64,000 bases of DNA from Hippasteria phrygiana. Lineage: Eukaryota > Echinodermata > Asteroidea > Valvatida > Goniasteridae. This document shows, one piece after another, positions 1-14,200 of this stretch (within the stretch, counting starts at the first letter, position 1; every line of letters starts with the position of its first letter). The notes below the pieces were generated by a model. It made no database searches. It was not told the origin of the DNA and saw nothing but the letters and a program-made list of their open reading frames with translations. The stretch covers positions 248,001 through 312,000 of the forward strand of contig JAZGUH010000449.1 in NCBI GenBank assembly GCA_037893225.1. The letters run 5' to 3'. Made by a program: the position numbers and the translations under genes.

Positions 1-3000
1 TACGATACAACCTGGGAAGCGACATTGAGGGGATCACTCAATGAGGAGACGACTTTTACTTATAATTCGTCAAACAATCCACAAGGGAATCTGACTAGGT
101 AAATTTGAATACATTTTGAAATTGAACAAAGAAACTGGCAGGAGCGGGATTCCAACCTCCGACCTCCGGAACCAAACCAGCGCTCTACCAACTGAGCTAT
201 CTTGCCCTATGTTGGCGGTCTCCCAAATTGTCAGTATCTTTGTTCTGGTGGGCGGTAGTCAGAAGTCATAAACCCAGAATGCCGTATAGCCAGGGATCAC
301 ACCCAATTTTACGATACAACCTGGGAAGCGACATTGTGGGGATCACTCAATGAGGATACGACCTTTTAACTGATAATTCGTCAAACAATCCACAAGGGAA
401 ACTGACTAGGAAAATTTGAATACATTTTGAAAGTGAACAAAGAAACTGGCAGCAGCGGGATTCCAACCTCCGACCTCCGGAACCGTACCAGCGCTCTACC
501 AACTTGGCTATCTTGCCCTATGTTGGCGGTCTCCCAAATTGTCAGTATCTTTGTTCTAGTGGGCGGTAGTCAGAAGTCATGAACCCAGAATGCCGTATAG
601 CCAGGGATCACACCCAATTTTACGATAAGCGACATTGTGGGGATCACTCAATGAGGAGACGACTTTTAACTTATAATTCGTCAAACAATCCACAAGGGAA
701 ACTGACTAGGTAAATTTGAATACATTTTGAAATTGAACAAAGAAACTGGCAGGAGCGGGATTCGAACCTTCGACCTCCGGAACCGAACCGGCGCTCTACT
801 AACTGAGCTATCTTGCCCTATGTTGGCGGTCTCCCAAATTGTCAGTATCTTTGTTCTGGTGGGCGTAAGTCAGAAGTCATTAACCCAGAATGCCGTATAG
901 CCAGGGATCACACCCAAATTTACAATACAACCTGGAAAGCGACATTGTGGGGATCACTCAATAAGGATACGACCTTTTAACTGATAATTCGTCAAACAAT
1001 CCACAAGGGAAACTGACTAGGTAAATTTGAATACATTTTGAAAGAGAACAAAGAAACTGGCAGGAGCGGGATTCGAACCTCCGACCTCCGGAACCGTACC
1101 GGCGCTCTACCAACTGAACTACCTTGCCCTATGTTGGCGGTCTCCCAAATTGTCAGTATCTTTGTTCTGGTGGGCGCTAGTCAGAAGTCATCAACCCAGA
1201 ATGCCGTATAGCTAGGGATCACACCCAATTTTACGATACAACCTGGGAAGCGACATTGAGGGGATCACTCAATGAGGAGACGACTTTTACTTATAATTCG
1301 TCAAACAATCCACAAGGGAATCTGACTAGGTAAATTTGAATACATTTTGAAATTGAACAAAGAAACTGGCCGGAGCGGGATTCCAACCTCCGACCTCCGG
1401 AACCAAACCAGCGCTCTACCAACTGAGCTATCTTGCCCTATGTTGGCGGTCTCCCAAATTGTCAGTATCTTTGTTCTGGTGGGCGGTAGTCAGAAGTCAT
1501 AAACCCAGAATGCCGTATAGCCAGGGATCACACCCAATTTTACGATACAACCTGGGAAGCGACATTGTGGGGATCACTCAATGAGGATACGACCTTTTAA
1601 CTGATAATTCGTCAAACAATCCACAAGGGAAACTGACTAGGAAAATTTGAATACATTTTGAAAGTGAACAAAGAAACTGGCAGGAGCGGGATTCCAACCT
1701 CCGACCTCCGGAACCGTACGAGCGCTCTACCAACTGGGCTATCTTGCCCTATGTTGGCGGTCTCCCAAATTGTCAGTATCTTTGTTCTGGTGGGCGGTAG
1801 TCAGAAGTCATCAACCCAGAATGCCGTATAGCCAGGGATCACACCCAATTTTACGATAAGCGACATTGTGGGGATCACTCAATGAGGAGACGACTTTTAA
1901 CTTATAATTCGTCAAACAATCCACAAGGGAAACTGACTAGGTAAATTTGAATACATTTTGAAAGTGAACAAAGAAACTGGCAGGAGTGGGATTCGAACCT
2001 TCGACCTCCGGAACCGAACCGGCGCTCTACTAACTGAGCTATCTTGCCCTATGTTGGCGGTCTCCCAAATTGTCAGTATCTTTGTTCTGGTTGGCGTAAG
2101 TCAGAAGTCATTAACCCAGAATGCCGTATAGCCAGGGATCACACCCAAATTTACAATACAACCTGGAAAGCGACATTGTGGGGATCACTCAATAAGGATA
2201 CGACCTTTTAACTGATAATTCGTCAAACAATCCACAAGGGAAACTGACTAGGTAAATTTGAATACATTTTGAAAGAGAACAAAGAAACTGGCAGGAGCGG
2301 GATTCGAACCTCCGACCTCCGGAACCGTACCGGCGCTCTACCAACTGAACTACCTTGCCCTATGTTGGCGGTCTCCCAAATTGTCAGTATCTTTGTTCGG
2401 GTGGGCGCTAGTCAGAAGTCATCAACCCAGAATGCCGTATAGCCAGGGATCACACCCAATTTTACGATACAACCTGGGAAGCGACATTGAGGGGATCACT
2501 CAATGAGGAGACGACTTTTACTTATAATTCGTCAAACAATCCACAAGGGAATCTGACTAGGTAAATTTGAATACATTTTGAAATTGAACAAAGAAACTGG
2601 CAGGAGCGGGATTCCAACCTCCGACCTCCGGAACCAAACCAGCGCTCTACCAACTGAGCTATCTTGCCCTATGTTGGCGGTCTCCCAAATTGTCAGTATC
2701 TTTGTTCTGGTGGGCGGTAGTCAGAAGTCATAAACCCAGAATGCCGTATAGCCAGGGATCACACCCAATTTTACGATACAACCTGGGAAGCGACATTGTG
2801 GGAATCACTCAATGAGGATACGACCTTTTAACTGATAATTCGTCAAACAATCCACAAGGGAAACTGCCTAATAAAATTTGAATACATTTTGAAAGTGAAC
2901 AAAGAAACTGGCAGCAGCGGGATTCCAACCTCCGACCTCCGGAACCGTACCAGCGCTCTACCAACTTGGCTATCTTGCCCTATGTTGGCGGTCTCCCAAA

Positions 3001-3713
3001 TTGTCAGTATCTTTGTTCTGGTGGGCGGTAGTCAGAAGTCATGAACCCAGAATGCCGTATAGCCAGGGATCACACCCAATTTTACGATAAGCGACATTGT
3101 GGGGATCACTCAATGAGGAGACGACTTTTAACTTATAATTCGTCAAACAATCCACAAGGGAAACTGACTAGGTAAATTTGAATACATTTTGAAATTGAAC
3201 AAAGAAACTGGCAGGAGCGGGATTCGAACCTTCGACCTCCGGAACCGAACCGGCGCTCTACTAACTGAGCTATCTTGCCCTATGTTGGCGGTCTCCCAAA
3301 TTGTCAGTATCTTTGTTCTGGTGGGCGTAAGTCAGAAGTCATTAACCCAGAATGCCGTATAGCCAGGGATCACACCCAAATTTACAATACAACCTGGAAA
3401 GCGACATTGTGGGGATCACTCAATAAGGATACGACCTTTTAACTGATAATTCGTCAAACAATCCACAAGGGAAACTGACTAGGTAAATTTGAATACATTT
3501 TGAAAGAGAACAAAGAAACTGGCAGGAGCGGGATTCGAACCTCCGACCTCCGGAACCGTACCGGTGCTCTACCAACTGAACTACCTTGCCCTATGTTGGC
3601 GGTCTCCCAAATTGTCAGTATCTTTGTTCGGGTGGGCGCTAGTCAGAAGTCATCAACCCAGAATGCCGTATAGCAAGGGATCACACCCAATTTTACGATA
3701 CAACCTGGGAAGC
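1..3713. repeat. Higher-order repeat, 1,231-bp four-monomer unit
   Basis: The monomer carrying the variant GACATTGAGGGGATC recurs at 21, 1252 and 2483, with the matching position again at 3714, so the period is exactly 1,231 bp. Each unit holds four monomer types in a fixed order, including one shortened by 11 bp (TTTTACGATAAGCGACATT). Copies differ by only a few substitutions, which suggests recent amplification by unequal exchange. Confidence 0.85.
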
Positions 3714-3829
3714 GACATTGTGGGGATCACTCAATGAGGAGACGACTTTTACTTATAATTCGTCAAACAATCCACAAGGGAATCTGACTAGGTAAATTTG
3801 AATACATTTTGAAATTGAACAAAGAAACT

Positions 3830-3899
3830 GGCAGGAGCGGGATTCGAACCTTCGACCTCCGGAACCAAACCAGCGCTCTACCAACTGAGCTATCTTGCC
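3830..3899 (-). pseudogene. tRNA-like segment of a monomer, TGG at the anticodon position (representative copy)
   Basis: Read on the minus strand, this 70-nt segment can be laid out as a cloverleaf. The acceptor stem GGCAAGA/TCCTGCC has 6 of 7 pairs. The A box is TAGCTCAGTTGG, the D stem GCTC/GAGC, and the anticodon loop TTTGGTT puts TGG at positions 34-36. The B box is GGTTCGAATCC. It departs from a working tRNA: the anticodon stem is short, position 26 is absent, the variable loop has 4 nt and only 3 of 5 T-stem pairs form. A tRNA-derived repeat unit is more likely than a functional tRNA gene. Other monomers show CGG or AGG at the same place. Confidence 0.6.
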
Positions 3900-5679
3900 C
3901 TATGTTGGCGGTCTCCCAAATTGTCAGTATCTTTGTTCTGGTGGGCGGTAGTCAGAAGTCATCAACCCAGAATGTCGTAGAGCCAGGGATCACACCCAAT
4001 TTTACAATACAACCTGGGAAGCACTTAATGAGGATACGACTTTTTAACTGATAATTCGTCAAACAATCCACAAGGGAAACTGACTAGGTAAATTTGAATA
4101 CATTTTGAAAGTGAACAAAGAAACTAGCAGGAGTGGGATTCGAACCTTCGACCTCCGGAACCGAACCGGCGCTCTACTAACTGAGCTATCTTGCCCTATG
4201 TTGGCGGTCTCCCAAATTGTCAGTATCTTTGTTCTGGTGGGCGTAAGTCAGAAGTCATTAACCCAGAATGCCGTATAGCCAGGGATCACACCCAAATTTA
4301 CAATACAACCTGGAAAGCGACATTGTGGGGATCACTCAATAAGGATACGACCTTTTAACTGATAATTCGTCAAACAATCCACAAGGGAAACTGACTAGGT
4401 AAATTTGAATACATTTTGAAAGAGAAAAAAGAAACTGGCAGGAGCGGGATTCGAACCTCCGACCTCCGGAACCGTACCGGCGCTCTACCAACTGAACTAC
4501 CTTGCCCTATGTTGGCGGTCTCCCAAATTGTCAGTATCTTTGTTCGGGTGGGCGCTAGTCAGAAGTCATCAACCCAGAATGCCGTATAGCCAGGGATCAC
4601 ACCCAATTTTACGATACAACCTGGGAAGCGACATTGTGGGTATCACTCAATGAGGAGACGACTTTTAATTATAATTCGTCAAACAATCCACAAGGGAATC
4701 TGACTAGGTAAATTTGAATACATTTTGAAATTGAACAAAGAAACTGGCAGGAGCGGGATTCGAACCTTCGACCTCCGGAACCGAACCGGCGCTCTACTAA
4801 CTGAGCTATCTTGCCCTATGTTGGCGGTCTCCCAAATTGTCAGTATCTATGTTCTGGTGGGCGGTAGTCAGAAGTCATGAACCCAGAATGCCGTATAGCC
4901 AGGGATCACACCCAATTTTACGATAAGCGACATTGTGGGGATCACTCAAGGAGGAGACGACTTTTAACTTATAATTCGTCAAACAATCCACAAGGGAAAC
5001 TGACTAGGTAAATTTGAATACATTTTGAAATTGAACAAAGAAACTGGCAGGAGCGGGATTCGAACCTTCGACCTCCGGAACCGAACCGGCGCTCCACTAA
5101 CTGAGCTATCTTGCCCTATGTTGGCGGTCTCCCAAATTGTCAGTATCTTTGTTCTGGTGGGCGTAAGTCAGAAGTCATTAACCCAGAATGCCGTATAGCC
5201 AGGGATCACACCCAAATTTACAATACAACCTGGAAAGCGACATTGTGGGGATCACTCAATAAGGATACGACCTTTTAACTGATAATTCGTCAAACAATCC
5301 ACAAGGGAAACTGACTAGGTAAATTTGAATACATTTTGAAAGAGAACAAAGAAACTGGCAGGAGCGGGATTCGAACCTCCGACCTCCGGAACCGTACCGG
5401 TGCTCTACCAACTGAACTACCTTGCCCTATGTTGGCGGTCTCCCAAATTGTCAGTATCTTTGTTCTGGTGGGCGCTAGTCAGAAGTCATCAACCCAGAAT
5501 GCCGTATAGCCAGGGATCACACCCAATTTTACGATACAACCTGGGAAGCGACATTGTGGGGATCACTCAATGAGGAGACGACTTTTACTTATAATTCGTC
5601 AAACAATCCACAAGGGAATCTGACTAGGTAAATTTGAATACATTTTGAAATTGAACAAAGAAACTGGCAGGAGCGGAAT

Positions 5680-8600
5680 TCGAACCTTCGACCTCCGGAA
5701 CCAAACCAGCGCTCTACCAACTGAGCTATCTTGCCCTATGTTGGCGGTCTCCCAAATTGTCAGTTTCTTTGTTCTGGTGGGCGTAAGTCAGAAGTCATTA
5801 ACCCAGAATGCCGTATAGCCAGGGATCACACCCAAATTTACAATACAACCTGGAAAGCGACATTGTGGGGATCACTCAATGAGGATACGACCTTTTAACT
5901 GATAATTCGACAAACAATCCACAAGGGAAAATGACTATGTAAATTTGAATACATTTTGAAAGTGAACAAAGAAACTGGCAGGAGCGGGATTCCAACCTCC
6001 GACCTCCGGAACCGTACCGGCGCTCTACCAACTGGGCTATCTTGCCCTATGTTGGCGGTCTCCCAAATTGTCAGTATCTTTGTTCTGGTGGGCGGTAGTC
6101 AGAAGTCATCAACCCAGAATGTCGTATAGCCAGGGATCACACCCAATTTTACAATACAACCTGGGAAGCACTTAATGAGGATACGACTTTTTAACTGATA
6201 ATTCGTCAAACAATCCACAAGGGAAACTGACTAGGTAAATTTGAATACATTTTGAAAGTGAACAAAGAAACTGGCAGGAGTGGGATTCGAACCTTCGACC
6301 TCCGGAATCGAACCGGCGCTCTACTAACTGAGCTATCTTGCCCTATGTTGGCGGTCTCCCAAATTGTCAGTATCTTTGTTCTGGTGGGCGTAAGTCAGAA
6401 GTCATTAACCCAGAATGCCGTATAGCCAGGGATCACACCCAAATTTACAATACAACCTGGAAAGCGACATTGTGGGGATCACTCAATAAGGATACGACCT
6501 TTTAACTGATCATTCGTCAAACAATCCACAAGGGAAACTGACTAGGTAAATTTGAATACATTTTGAAAGAGAACAAAGAAACTGGCAGGAGCGGGATTCG
6601 AACCTCCGACCTCCGGAACCGTACCGGCGCTCTACCAACTGAACTACCTTGCCCTATGTTGGCGGTCTCCCAAATTGTCAGTATCTTTGTTCGGGTGGGC
6701 GCTAGTCAGAAGTCATCAACCCAGAATGCCGTATAGCCAGGGATCACACCCAATTTTACGATACAACCTGGGAAGCGACATTGTGGGGATCACTCAATGA
6801 GGAGACGACTTTTACTTATAATTCGTCAAACAATCCACAAGGGAAACTGACTAGGTAAATTTGAATACATTTTGAAAGAGAACAAAGAAACTGGCAGGAG
6901 CGGGATTCGAACCTTCGACCTCCGGAACCGAACCGGCGCTCCACTAACTGAGCTATCTTGCCCTATGTTGGCGGTCTCCCAAATTGTCAGTATCTTTGTT
7001 CTGGTGGGCGTAAGTCAGAAGTCATTAACCCAGAATGCCGTATAGCCAGGGATCACACCCAAATTTACAATACAACCTGGAAAGCGACATTGTGGGGATC
7101 ACTCAATAAGGATACGACCTTTTAACTGATAATTCGTCAAACAATCCACAAGGGAAACTGACTAGGTAAATTTGAATACATTTTGAAAGAGAACAAAGAA
7201 ACTGGCAGGAGCGGGATTCGAACCTCCGACCTCCGGAACCGTACCGGTGCTCTACCAACTGAACTACCTTGCCCTATGTTGGCGGTCTCCCAAATTGTCA
7301 GTATCTTTGTTCTGGTGGGCGCTAGTCAGAAGTCATCAACCCAGAATGCCGTATAGCCAGGGATCACACCCAATTTTACGATACAACCTGGGAAGCGACA
7401 TTGTGGGGATCACTCAATGAGGAGACGACTTTTACTTATAATTCGTCAAACAATCCACAAGGGAATCTGACTAGGTAAATTTGAATACATTTTGAAATTG
7501 AACAAAGAAACTGGCAGGAGCGGAATTCGAACCTTCGACCTCCGGAACCAAACCAGCGCTCTACCAACTGAGCTATCTTGCCCTATGTTGGCGGTCTCCC
7601 AAATTGTCAGTTTCTTTGTTCTGGTGGGCGTAAGTCAGAAGTCATTAACCCAGAATGCCGTATAGCCAGGGATCACACCCAAATTTACAATACAACCTGG
7701 AAAGCGACATTGTGGGGATCACTCAATGAGGATACGACCTTTTAACTGATAATTCGACAAACAATCCACAAGGGAAAATGACTAGGTAAATTTGAATACA
7801 TTTTGAAAGTGAACAAAGAAACTGACAGGAGCCGGATTCCAACCTCCGACCTCCGGAACCGTACCGGCACTCTACCAACTGGGCTATCTTGCCCTATGTT
7901 GGCGGTCTCCCAAATTGTCAGTATCTTTGTTCTGGTGGGCGGTAGTCAGAAGTCATCAACCCAGAATGTCGTATAGCCAGGGATCACACCCAATTTTACA
8001 ATACAACCTGGGAAGCACTTAATGAGGATACGACTTTTTAACTGATCATTCGTCAAACAATCCACAAGGGAAACTGACTAGGTAAATTTGAATACATTTT
8101 GAAATTGAACAAAGAAACTGGCAGGAGCGGAATTCGAACCTTCGACCTCCGGAACCAAACCAGCGCTCTACCAACTGAGCTATCTTGCCCTATGTTGGCG
8201 GTCTCCCAAATTGTCAGTTTCTTTGTTCTGGTGGGCGTAAGTCAGAAGTCATTAACCCAGAATGCCGTATAGCCAGGGATCACACCCAAATTTACAATAC
8301 AACCTGGAAAGCGACATTGTGGGGATCACTCAATGAGGATACGACCTTTTAACTGATAATTCGACAAACAATCCACAAGGGAAAATGACTATGTAAATTT
8401 GAATACATTTTGAAAGTGAACAAAGAAACTGGCAGGAGCGGGATTCCAACCTCCGACCTCCGGAACCGTACCGGCGCTCTACCAACTGGGCTATCTTGCC
8501 CTATGTTGGCGGTCTCCCAAATTGTCAGTATCTTTGTTCTGGTGGGCGGTAGTCAGAAGTCATCAACCCAGAATGTCGTATAGCCAGGGATCACACCCAA

Positions 8601-10590
8601 TTTTACAATACAACCTGGGAAGCACTTAATGAGGATACGACTTTTTAACTGATAATTCGTCAAACAATCCACAAGGGAAACTGACTAGGTAAATTTGAAT
8701 ACATTTTGAAAGTGAACAAAGAAACTGGCAGGAGTGGGATTCGAACCTTCGACCTCCGGAATCGAACCGGCGCTCTACTAACTGAGCTATCTTGCCCTAT
8801 GTTGGCGGTCTCCCAAATTGTCAGTATCTTTGTTCTGGTGGGCGTAAGTCAGAAGTCATTAACCCAGAATGCCGTATAGCCAGGGATCACACCCAAATTT
8901 ACAATACAACCTGGAAAGCGACATTGTGGGGATCACTCAATAAGGATACGACCTTTTAACTGATCATTCGTCAAACAATCCACAAGGGAAACTGACTAGG
9001 TAAATTTGAATACATTTTGAAAGAGAACAAAGAAACTGGCAGGAGCGGGATTCGAACCTCCGACCTCCGGAACCGTACCGGCGCTCTACCAACTGAACTA
9101 CCTTGCCCTATGTTGGCGGTCTCCCAAATTGTCAGTATCTTTGTTCGGGTGGGCGCTAGTCAGAAGTCATCAACCCAGAATGCCGTATAGCCAGGGATCA
9201 CACCCAATTTTACGATACAACCTGGGAAGCGACATTGTGGGGATCACTCAATGAGGAGACGACTTTTACTTATAATTCGTCAAACAATCCACAAGGGAAA
9301 CTGACTAGGTAAATTTGAATACATTTTGAAAGAGAACAAAGAAACTGGCAGGAGCGGGATTCGAACCTTCGACCTCCGGAACCGAACCGGCGCTCCACTA
9401 ACTGAGCTATCTTGCCCTATGTTGGCGGTCTCCCAAATTGTCAGTATCTTTGTTCTGGTGGGCGTAAGTCAGAAGTCATTAACCCAGAATGCCGTATAGC
9501 CAGGGATCACACCCAAATTTACAATACAACCTGGAAAGCGACATTGTGGGGATCACTCAATAAGGATACGACCTTTTAACTGATAATTCGTCAAACAATC
9601 CACAAGGGAAACTGACTAGGTAAATTTGAATACATTTTGAAAGAGAACAAAGAAACTGGCAGGAGCGGGATTCGAACCTCCGACCTCCGGAACCGTACCG
9701 GTGCTCTACCAACTGAACTACCTTGCCCTATGTTGGCGGTCTCCCAAATTGTCAGTATCTTTGTTCTGGTGGGCGCTAGTCAGAAGTCATCAACCCAGAA
9801 TGCCGTATAGCCAGGGATCACACCCAATTTTACGATACAACCTGGGAAGCGACATTGTGGGGATCACTCAATGAGGAGACGACTTTTACTTATAATTCGT
9901 CAAACAATCCACAAGGGAATCTGACTAGGTAAATTTGAATACATTTTGAAATTGAACAAAGAAACTGGCAGGAGCGGAATTCGAACCTTCGACCTCCGGA
10001 ACCAAACCAGCGCTCTACCAACTGAGCTATCTTGCCCTATGTTGGCGGTCTCCCAAATTGTCAGTTTCTTTGTTCTGGTGGGCGTAAGTCAGAAGTCATT
10101 AACCCAGAATGCCGTATAGCCAGGGATCACACCCAAATTTACAATACAACCTGGAAAGCGACATTGTGGGGATCACTCAATGAGGATACGACCTTTTAAC
10201 TGATAATTCGACAAACAATCCACAAGGGAAAATGACTAGGTAAATTTGAATACATTTTGAAAGTGAACAAAGAAACTGACAGGAGCCGGATTCCAACCTC
10301 CGACCTCCGGAACCGTACCGGCACTCTACCAACTGGGCTATCTTGCCCTATGTTGGCGGTCTCCCAAATTGTCAGTATCTTTGTTCTGGTGGGCGGTAGT
10401 CAGAAGTCATCAACCCAGAATGTCGTATAGCCAGGGATCACACCCAATTTTACAATACAACCTGGGAAGCACTTAATGAGGATACGACTTTTTAACTGAT
10501 CATTCGTCAAACAATCCACAAGGGAAACTGACTAGGTAAATTTGAATACATTTTGAAAGTGAACAAAGAAACTGGCAGGAGTGGGATTCG
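5680..10590. repeat. Higher-order repeat, two copies offset by 2,454 bp
   Basis: Marker variants repeat at a constant offset of 2,454 bp. The GTCAGTTTCTTTG variant lies at 5761 and 8215, and again at 7608 and 10062. The GCTCCACTAA variant lies near 6941 and 9395. The segment is therefore a near-identical duplication of eight monomers. Outer edges are approximate because flanking monomers are of the same family. Confidence 0.75.
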
Positions 10591-11299
10591 AACCTTCGAC
10601 CTCCGGAATCGAACCGGCGCTCTACTAACTGAGCTATCTTGCCCTATGTTGGCGGTCTCCCAAATTGTCAGTATCTTTGTTCTGGTGGGCGTAAGTCAGA
10701 AGTCATTAACCCAGAATGCCGTATAGCCAGGGATCACACCCAAATTTACAATACAACCTGGAAAGCGACATTGTGGGGATCACTCAATAAGGATACGACC
10801 TTTTAACTGATCATTCGTCAAACAATCCACAAGGGAAACTGACTAGGTAAATTTGAATACATTTTGAAAGAGAACAAAGAAACTGGCAGGAGCGGGATTC
10901 GAACCTTCGACCTCCGGAACCGAACCGGCGCTCCACTAACTGAGCTATCTTGCCCTATGTTGGCGGTCTCCCAAATTGTCAGTATCTTTGTTCTGGTGGG
11001 CGTAAGTCAGAAGTCATTAACCCAGAATGCCGTATAGCCAGGGATCACACCCAAATTTACAATACAACCTGGAAAGCGACATTGTGGGGATCACTCAATA
11101 AGGATACGACCTTTTAACTGATAATTCGTCAAACAATCCACAAGGGAAACTGACTAGGTAAATTTGAATACATTTTGAAAGAGAACAAAGAAACTGGCAG
11201 GAGCGGGATTCGAACCTCCGACCTCCGGAACCGTACCGGCGCTCTACCAACTGAACTACCTTGCCCTATGTTGGCGGTCTCCCAAATTGTCAGTATCTT

Positions 11300-14200
11300 T
11301 GTTCTGGTGGGCGCTAGTCAGAAGTCATCAACCCAGAATGCCGTATAGCCAGGGATCACACCCAATTTTACGATACAACCTGGGAAGCGACATTGTGGGG
11401 ATCACTCAATGAGGAGACGACTTTTACTTATAATTCGTCAAACAATCCACAAGGGAATCTGACTAGGTAAATTTGAATACATTTTGAAATTGAACAAAGA
11501 AACTGGCAGGAGCGGAATTCGAACCTTCGACCTCCGGAACCAAACCAGCGCTCTACCAACTGAGCTATCTTGCCCTATGTTGGCGGTCTCCCAAATTGTC
11601 AGTTTCTTTGTTCTGGTGGGCGTAAGTCAGAAGTCATTAACCCAGAATGCCGTATAGCCAGGGATCACACCCAAATTTACAATACAACCTGGAAAGCGAC
11701 ATTGTGGGGATCACTCAATGAGGATACGACCTTTTAACTGATAATTCGACAAACAATCCACAAGGGAAAATGACTATGTAAATTTGAATACATTTTGAAA
11801 GTGAACAAAGAAACTGGCAGGAGTGGGATTCCAACCTCCGACCTCCGGAACCGTACCGGCGCTCTACCAACTGGGCTATCTTGCCCTATGTTGGCGGTCT
11901 CCCAAATTGTCAGTATCTTTGTTCTGGTGGGCGGTAGTCAGAAGTCATCTACCCAGAATGTCGTATAGCCAGGGATCACACCCAATTTTACAATACAACC
12001 TGGGAAGCACTTAATGAGGATACGACTTTTTAACTGATAATTCGTCAAACAATCCACAAGGGAAACTGACTAGGTAAATTTGAATACATTTTGAAAGTGA
12101 ACAAAGAAACTGGCAGGAGTGGGATTCGAACCTTCGACCTCCGGAATCGAACCGGCGCTCTACTAACTGAGCTATCTTGCCCTATGTTGGCGGTCTCCCA
12201 AATTGTCAGTATCTTTGTTCTGGTGGGCGTAAGTCAGAAGTCATTAACCCATAATGCCGTATAGCCAGGGATCACACCCAAATTTACAATACAACCTGGA
12301 AAGCGACATTGTGGGGATCACTCAATAAGGATACGACCTTTTAACTGATCATTCGTCAAACAATCCACAAGGGAAACTGACTAGGTAAATTTGAATACAT
12401 TTTGAAAGAGAACAAAGAAACTGGCAGGAGCGGGATTCGAACCTCCGACCTCCGGAACCGTACCGGCGCTCTACCAACTGAACTACCTTGCCCTATGTTG
12501 GCGGTCTCCCAAATTGTCAGTATCTTTGTTCGGGTGGGCGCTAGTCAGAAGTCATCAACCCAGAATGCCGTATAGCCAGGGATCACACCCAATTTTACGA
12601 TACAACCTGGGAAGCGACATTGTGGGGATCACTCAATGAGGAGACGACTTTTACTTATAATTCGTCAAACAATCCACTAGGGAATCTGACTAGGTAAATT
12701 TGAATACATTTTGAAATTGAACAAAGAAACTGGCCGGAGCGGGATTCGAACCTTCGACCTCCGGAACCGAACCGGCGCTCTACTAACTGAGCTATCTTGC
12801 CCTATGTTGGCGGTCTCCCAAATTGTCAGTATCTTTGTTCTGGTGGGCGTAAGTCAGAAGTCATTAACCCAGAATGCCGTATAGCCAGGGATCACACCCA
12901 AATTTACAATACAACCTGGAAAGCGACATTGTGGGGATCACTCAATAAGGATACGACCTTTTAACTGATAATTCGTCAAACAATCCACAAGGGAAACTGA
13001 CTAGGTAAATTTGAATACATTTTGAAAGAGAACAAAGAAACTGGCAGGAGCGGGATTCGAACCTCCGACCTCCGGAACCGTACCGGCGCTCTACCAACTG
13101 AACTACCTTGCCCTGTGTTGGCGGTCTCCCAAATTATCAGTATCTTTGTTCTGGTGGGCGCTAGTCAGAAGTCATCAACCCAGAATGCCGTATAGCCAGG
13201 GATCACACCCAATTTTACGATACAACCTGGGAAGCGACATTGTGCGGATCACTCAATGAGGAGACGACTTTTACTTATAATTCGTCAAACAATCCACAAG
13301 GGAATCTGACTAGGTAAATTTGAATACATTTTGAAATTGATCAAAGAAACTGACAGGAGCGGGATTCGAACCTTCGACATCCGGAACCAAACCAGCGCTC
13401 TACCAACTGAGCTATCTTGCCCTATGTTGGCGGTCTCCCAAATTGTCAGTTTCTTTGTTCTGGTGGGCGTAAGTCAGAAGTCATTAACCCAGAATGCCGT
13501 ATAGCCAGGGATCACACCCAAATTTACAATACAACCTGGAAAGCGACATTGTGGGTATCACTCAATGAGGATACGACCTTTTAACTGATAATTCGACAAA
13601 CAATCCACAAGGGAAACTGACTAGGTAAATTTGAATACATTTTGAAAGTGAACAAAGAAACTGGCAGGAGCGGGATTCCAACCTCCGACCTCCGGAACCG
13701 TACCGGCGCTCTACCAACTGGGCTATCTTGCCCTATGTTGGCGGTCTCCCAAATTGTCAGTATCTTTGTTCTGGTGGGCGGTAGTCAGAAGTCATCAACC
13801 CAGAATGTCGTATAGCCAGGGATCACACCCAATTTTACAATACAACCTGGGAAGCACTTAATGAGGATACGACTTTTTAACTGATAATTCGTCAAACAAT
13901 CCACAAGGGAAACTGACTAGGTAAATTTGAATACATTTTGAAAGTGAACAAAGAAACTGGCAGGAGTGGGATTCGAACCTCCGACCTCCTGAACCGTACC
14001 GGCGCTCTACCAACTGAGCTATCTTGCCCTATGTTGGCGGTCTCCCAAATTGTCAGTATCTTTGTTCTGGTGGGCGTAAGTCAGAAGTCATTAACCCAGA
14101 ATGCCGTGTAGCCAGGGATCACACCCAATTTTACAATACAACCTGGGAAGCACTTAATGAGGATACGACTTTTTAACTGATAATTCGTCAAACAATCCAC

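Noticed and set aside
137..206. Functional tRNA genes (about 150 copies)
   Set aside because: T stem has two mismatches in the types examined, the anticodon stem is short, position 26 is missing, and U33 is absent in many copies. Kept as tRNA-like only.
11823..12014. 63-codon ORF repeated at 18521, and similar ORFs of 63-101 codons throughout the array
   Set aside because: They lie across the tRNA-like part and spacer of the satellite monomer and recur only because the repeat recurs; frames are closed in most monomers.
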